From contig NZ_JAAAMU010000035.1 of assembly GCF_009909195.1 (NCBI RefSeq), positions 1 through 33,904 on the forward strand: a DNA stretch of 33,904 nt. Reading direction: 5' to 3'. Source of the DNA: Paenibacillus sacheonensis (GTDB lineage: Bacteria; Bacillota; Bacilli; Paenibacillales; Paenibacillaceae). Position 1 is the stretch's first letter. Every line of letters begins with the position of its first letter. The position numbers were made by a program, and so were the translations under genes. Below, one piece after another: positions 30,596-33,904 of this stretch. The notes under the pieces are model-generated. The model saw only the letters and a list, made by a program, of their open reading frames with translations, had not been told where the DNA came from and did no database searches.

Positions 30596-32074
30596 TCAGG
30601 GCAGCCTTTTGGCTTCCTCCCAAAAACGATCCATCTCTGTTAAATCAGTTTGGTCAAAGGTTCGCCCGCTTATACGAAGCTGCTCCTCAATATATGAAAA
30701 TCGTTTCTTGAATTTCATATTCGTGCGGGCAAGCGCTTCTTCCGGATCGGCTTTGATGAACCGCGCGGCATTGACTGCCGCGAACAGCAGATCGCCAAGC
30801 TCGCTGGCCTGCTCGTCGGCATCCTTATCGGCAATCGCCTCCCGCAGCTCGAGCAATTCCTCTTGAATCTTGTCCAGCACGGGTCCGATCTCGTCCCAGT
30901 CGAAGCCGACCTTGGCCGCTTTCTTCTGGATCTTGTAAGCTTTCATCAGCGCCGGGAGATCCGGAGGTATGCCGTCCAGCTGCGAGGCGTTGGACGGATC
31001 GATGCCCTTGCGGCGTTTCTCCTCGGCCTTCATCCGCTCCCAATTCTGCAGCGCTTCCTGCGCGTCGCCTGCGGCGGAGTCGCCGAATACATGCGGATGG
31101 CGGAAGAGCAGCTTCTCGTTAAGCGTCTGGATGACATCGTACACGGAGAACGTGCCGGTCTCTTCTTCCATCTGGCTGTGAAGCATGACCTGCAGGATCA
31201 CGTCGCCGAACTCTTCGCGCATGCCGTCGGGATCGTCGTTGTCCAGCGCTTCGATCGCTTCGTACGTCTCCTCGATGAAGTTCTTGCGGATGGACCGGTG
31301 CGTCTGCTCCATATCCCACGGACAACCTTCGGGGCTTCGCAAAATCGCGACGATCTCGTGCAGCCGCTCGAAGCTGCGATTGCGCAGCGAATCGTCCGTG
31401 GACCGGGGCAGATAAATGAGCGACAGATTGCCGTAGCCCGGCGTTCGGTCGAGCTCGTACAGCGGGACGGTCACGATCCGTTCTTCGCCCGGGACGCCAA
31501 GCGCGTGTCCGATGGTTACCGGATGATCGTCCGGCAGCAGCTCCATGAGCGTCAGCTTCACGTCGGATGCCGTGAACGTATCGTACACCTGCCCGATGAC
31601 GGTATGCAGCTCCGTCCGAACGAGCGACGGCTTGAGGCCGGCAGCGTCCAGCAGCTGGAAGCCTTCGATCGGATCGAAGCCGAGGCGCGTGAACGCTTGG
31701 TCCAGGAAGCTCTCGCCGCCGAGGATGTGGAGGGAAATGCCGTGCTGCGGGCATCGCTCGCGCAGCAGCTGCACCGTGCGCTCCGCCACCATCGGATGGC
31801 CGGGTACGGCATAGATCAGGGATTGCTTCGCTTGGACGGTCTCGATGAGCGCATTCGCGATGGCTTCGTACACGTCGGGAAACGAATCCATCTGCTCGTA
31901 AAAGGCATCGAAGGTGTCGTACGACAGATTATGATCGGCGAACAGACGCATCATGGGATGCTTGTCCGTCCGCACGTAGCGGTGCTCTGTCTCCTGCAGC
32001 TTGCGCCACGCGCCGAGCGTGAGCTGATCGGCGTCGCCGGAGCCCAGCCCGACGACGGTAATGGTCGATTGCAT
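30596..32074 (-). CDS. mazG: YabN: tetrapyrrole methylase-like domain fused to MazG pyrophosphohydrolase
   Basis: A 492-residue bifunctional protein. Residues 1-220 resemble SAM-dependent tetrapyrrole methylases (ITVVGLGSGDADQLTLGAW, YAVPGHPMVAERTV, LGGESFLDQAF, IGHALGVPGEERIV). Residues about 240-350 and 375-480 are two MazG halves: CPWDMEQTHRSIRKNFIEETYEAIEALDNDD-REEFGDVILQV with the EExxE and ExxD metal ligands, and EELLELREAI-ASELGDLLFAAVNAARF. MazG hydrolyses NTPs to NMPs; the methylase partner's substrate is unknown in the family. ATG 32074 has GGAGG about ten bases upstream, behind its own promoter. Confidence 0.95.
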   Translation of the reverse strand: MQSTITVVGLGSGDADQLTLGAWRKLQETEHRYVRTDKHPMMRLFADHNLSYDTFDAFYEQMDSFPDVYEAIANALIETVQAKQSLIYAVPGHPMVAERTVQLLRERCPQHGISLHILGGESFLDQAFTRLGFDPIEGFQLLDAAGLKPSLVRTELHTVIGQVYDTFTASDVKLTLMELLPDDHPVTIGHALGVPGEERIVTVPLYELDRTPGYGNLSLIYLPRSTDDSLRNRSFERLHEIVAILRSPEGCPWDMEQTHRSIRKNFIEETYEAIEALDNDDPDGMREEFGDVILQVMLHSQMEEETGTFSVYDVIQTLNEKLLFRHPHVFGDSAAGDAQEALQNWERMKAEEKRRKGIDPSNASQLDGIPPDLPALMKAYKIQKKAAKVGFDWDEIGPVLDKIQEELLELREAIADKDADEQASELGDLLFAAVNAARFIKADPEEALARTNMKFKKRFSYIEEQLRISGRTFDQTDLTEMDRFWEEAKRLP

Positions 32075-32117
32075 CGTTCGTTACCTCCTGGCAATGATTT
32101 CTCGCATAACTGGATTC

Positions 32118-32126
32118 ATTATAGCA
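32118..32126 (-). promoter_or_regulatory. Extended -10 promoter of mazG
   Basis: TGCTATAAT on the minus strand is a perfect extended -10 element (TGnTATAAT). The -35 region at 17-18 bases (TTCTGT) is poor, as expected for this class. It lies between the lipoprotein-gene terminator and mazG, about 45 bases before the start codon. Confidence 0.65.
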
Positions 32127-32143
32127 CTCCGTTCCCGCGAACA

Positions 32144-32177
32144 GAAAAATCCACCCCGAGCGAACGCTCGAGGCGGA
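32144..32177 (-). terminator. Terminator of the substrate-binding lipoprotein gene
   Basis: A 13-bp stem with two wobbles (32177-32165 with 32162-32150) and a 2-base loop is followed by TTTTTCTG on the minus strand. It lies about 160 bases downstream of the lipoprotein stop codon; the bases between show no gene. Confidence 0.8.
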
Positions 32178-32335
32178 GCCTGGCCGGGAAAACGGACTGC
32201 CGCGCAGCTTGAATCCATGCGGCGGGCTTGGGTTCCGAATTGCAGGTTTCATGCAATGGCCGAGTCGGCTACCATCCGCGATCGCCGCAGAGGTTTCGCG
32301 CTTGACCCGGCGTTTATAGGCGGGGCGTTATCCAA

Positions 32336-33418
32336 CTACGGCTTCGCCAGGAACTCGGTCGTGAAGGCTGTCGTCACGTCCTGCTTCTCCTTCAAGCCCT
32401 TGATCTCGATCAGTTGATCCTGCAGCTGGTTCCATCTGTCTACCGTCATGGCGCCGATGCCGTTCGCCTTGGTCTCGTCGGTCAAAATGAATTCCTTCTC
32501 GTGCTCCGCTTCGTAATCCATCGCGTCCAAAGTCGCCTCCGGGTTGTAGGTCTTGATGAGCGGATTGACGGTCTTGTAGTTGTCCAAATAGTAGCTCCAG
32601 CCCTTCTGGCTCGCCTGCACGACGGCCTTCACGACATCCGGGTGCTTAGCCAGGTAATCCTCCGTCGTGAACAGCACGTCGGCATAGTTGGCATAGCCCG
32701 AATCGGCGACTTTCAGCAGGGATACGTCGACCCCTTGGTTGGCAAGCGCGTACGGCTCGTTCGTAATATAGCCTTGGTTCAGCGACTTCTTGTCCTTGAT
32801 GAAATTGACGAGCTGGCCGGTGTAGGCCATCGGCTTCGCTTTCGTCAGCTTGAACTTGCTCTTGATGTACTCCCAATACAGCGTGCCCGGCGTCACGTAC
32901 ACGGTCCGGTTCCCGATATCGGCGAAGCTCTCGATCTTGTCGTCCGCATGGTGAATCAGCACTTGGGGCGAATATTGGAAGCCGGCCAGGATGCCGACGA
33001 CCGGAATGCCCTGCTGCCTCGCGAGCAGGATGTCATCCGCGTAGGAGATGCCGAAGTCGGCTTTTCCCGAAGCGACCAGCGTCATGGCGGAGATCTGAGG
33101 ACCGCCCGGCGTAATCGTCATGTTCACGCCGGCGTCCCGATAATAATTTTGTTGGAGCCCGGCAAAATAACCCCCGTCCTCGCCTTTTGCATACCAGCCC
33201 TCGATTAAGGTGACATCTGCCGGATTGGTGCTTGCCGGAGTTCCCGCGGCCGGCTCGTCCGCAGCGGCCGAGGCGGTATTGGCCGGATCCGCGGTTGTCG
33301 CGTTCGCTGCCGGCTTGGCATTCGAGCCCGGATCGTTCTTCGCGTTCGTGCCGCAGCCCGCGAGCGACAGCAGGATGAGCAGCATCCCGATTCCTGTGCC
33401 ATCTACCTGTCTATACAT
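32336..33418 (-). CDS. Substrate-binding lipoprotein, SsuA/NMT1-THI5-like
   Basis: A 360-residue periplasmic-binding-protein type II component of an ABC importer. The signal peptide ends in lipobox LAGC (Cys22), followed by an Ala/Pro/Thr/Asn-rich linker (about 23-65). The NMT1/SsuA-type fold follows: GWYAKGEDGGYFAGLQQNYYRDAGVNMTITPGG, ASGKADFGISYADDILLARQQGIPVVGI, TVYVTPGTLYWEYIK and VDVSLLKVADSGYANYADVLFTTEDYL. Family ligands include alkanesulfonates, taurine and pyrimidines; the ligand here cannot be read. ATG 33418 follows GGGAGG by seven to eight bases. No permease or ATPase gene adjoins it in the window. Confidence 0.9.
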   Translation of the reverse strand: MYRQVDGTGIGMLLILLSLAGCGTNAKNDPGSNAKPAANATTADPANTASAAADEPAAGTPASTNPADVTLIEGWYAKGEDGGYFAGLQQNYYRDAGVNMTITPGGPQISAMTLVASGKADFGISYADDILLARQQGIPVVGILAGFQYSPQVLIHHADDKIESFADIGNRTVYVTPGTLYWEYIKSKFKLTKAKPMAYTGQLVNFIKDKKSLNQGYITNEPYALANQGVDVSLLKVADSGYANYADVLFTTEDYLAKHPDVVKAVVQASQKGWSYYLDNYKTVNPLIKTYNPEATLDAMDYEAEHEKEFILTDETKANGIGAMTVDRWNQLQDQLIEIKGLKEKQDVTTAFTTEFLAKP

Positions 33419-33479
33419 GGTATCCCTCCCGTATTTCGATCCCATCCAGCTTCTCTCGTATACGCCGTCTCGTTCGGAT

Positions 33480-33521
33480 CCTTACGACGTTATTGTAAGG
33501 TCTGCTAGAAGTATATGTAAA
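33480..33521 (-). promoter_or_regulatory. Promoter with overlapping inverted repeat for the lipoprotein gene
   Basis: The minus strand has TTTACA (33516-33521), an 18-base spacer and TACAAT (33492-33497), a good sigma-A promoter. CCTTAC (33480-33485) and GTAAGG (33495-33500) form an inverted repeat with a 9-base spacer that overlaps the -10 and start site. This is the usual place for a repressor operator. The repressor is unknown. Confidence 0.6.
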
Positions 33522-33650
33522 CATAATTGACATAATTTTGGGGAAATAACGAAGAACCATGCCGGTTTTTGTGCACAATGACAAAATTGGATCCGATTCT
33601 CGCGTAATATGTTCCATAACTATTACATCAATATGTCATTTGCAGGATAT

Positions 33651-33691
33651 AGAAAAGGCCCTTCTTCCTCGAACGAGGGAAGAAGAGCCTT
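33651..33691 (-). terminator. Terminator of the SpoVB-like gene
   Basis: A stem of about 17 pairs with one bulge (33691-33674 with 33671-33655), loop of two bases, is followed by TTTTCT on the minus strand. It lies just after the stop codon at 33707. Confidence 0.88.
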
Positions 33692-33706
33692 GGTCTTGGC
33701 GCCAGC

Positions 33707-33904
33707 CTAGGCGCCTTTGGGCAGCAGGCGCCAGCGGGCCAGCCGGGCGGCCAGCGCATCGCCGCCCGGCAGCGCGCGCAGCTCGCGCGCGCTTATGCCG
33801 CCGAAGCGCAGCACGGCGGCGGCGAAGAGCGCTCCGCCGAGGGCGGTGCCCCCGAGCGCGAGCGCAGCCGCTGCCGCCCGCGGCGGCAGCACGAGGCCGA
33901 GCAG
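33707..33904 (-). CDS. C-terminal fragment of a probable SpoVB/MATE-like polysaccharide flippase
   Basis: The last 65 residues of a gene that continues beyond the right edge. The sequence is Ala/Leu/Gly-rich with a membrane segment (AAAAALALGGTALGGALFAAAVLRFGGI) followed by a short cytosolic tail LRALPGGDALAARLARWRLLPKGA ending at TAG. The segment plus basic tail fits the end of a SpoVB/Wzx-type flippase, and B. subtilis has such a gene (yabM) next to yabN. The identification is by position more than by sequence. The G+C content is markedly higher than in neighbouring genes. Confidence 0.55.
   Translation of the reverse strand: MLGLVLPPRAAAAALALGGTALGGALFAAAVLRFGGISARELRALPGGDALAARLARWRLLPKGA

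Noticed and set aside
30863..32212. Long plus-strand open frame (449 codons) antisense to mazG
   Set aside because: Opposite strand of a well-supported gene, no motif, no plausible start signal.

Overview
The window looks like chromosomal core from an endospore-forming member of the Paenibacillaceae (Paenibacillus/Cohnella type). Reasons: Gram-positive Shine-Dalgarno sites (AGGAGG), sporulation genes (spoIIE, yabP, yabQ, a yabT-type kinase, a spoVB-like end), fairly high G+C, and a gene order that mirrors the Bacillus subtilis yabM-to-lysS-rrn block. Nearly everything is on the minus strand, so transcription runs from high to low coordinates. The window ends in the 5' end of a 16S rRNA gene at its left edge.

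Layout in transcription order (right to left): (1) C-terminal end of a probable SpoVB/MATE-type flippase, with terminator. (2) A solitary substrate-binding lipoprotein gene with its own promoter, a possible operator and a terminator; it is not part of the classical B. subtilis order. (3) yabN/mazG, hbs (HU) and rqcP, closed by a perfect-palindrome terminator. (4) A lone plus-strand gene for a small basic Ala/Gly-rich protein with a sigma-K-like -10 element. (5) yabP, yabQ and divIC, then the S1-domain gene yabR with a Gly-rich tail. (6) spoIIE with a candidate Spo0A-type promoter, followed by an unknown basic protein. (7) yabS (VWA), yabT-like kinase, tilS, hpt and ftsH. (8) A cofactor operon nadA-nadB-nadC-coaX followed by hslO and a membrane-anchored parvulin-like gene; a tandem hairpin repeat lies between the last two. 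(9) cysK. (10) The folate operon pabB-pabA-pabC-folP-folB-folK, an XRE regulator gene and dusB. (11) greA, lysS and a twin rrn promoter.

The genes combine growth functions (translation, folate, NAD, CoA and purine salvage, redox chaperone, membrane proteolysis, division) with early sporulation control. Tight overlaps suggest translational coupling in pabB/A/C-folP, folB/K-XRE, nadB/C-coaX, yabP/Q and yabS/kinase.

I see no prophage, insertion sequence, CRISPR array, defence island or obvious foreign cluster. The least explained elements are the 22-nt tandem hairpin repeat after hslO, the plus-strand gene at 29097, the unknown ORF after spoIIE, the orphan lipoprotein with its inverted repeat, the hexanucleotide repeat at the start of lysS, and the repeated element in the rrn promoters. 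All family names rest on motif recognition by eye; no database search was run.
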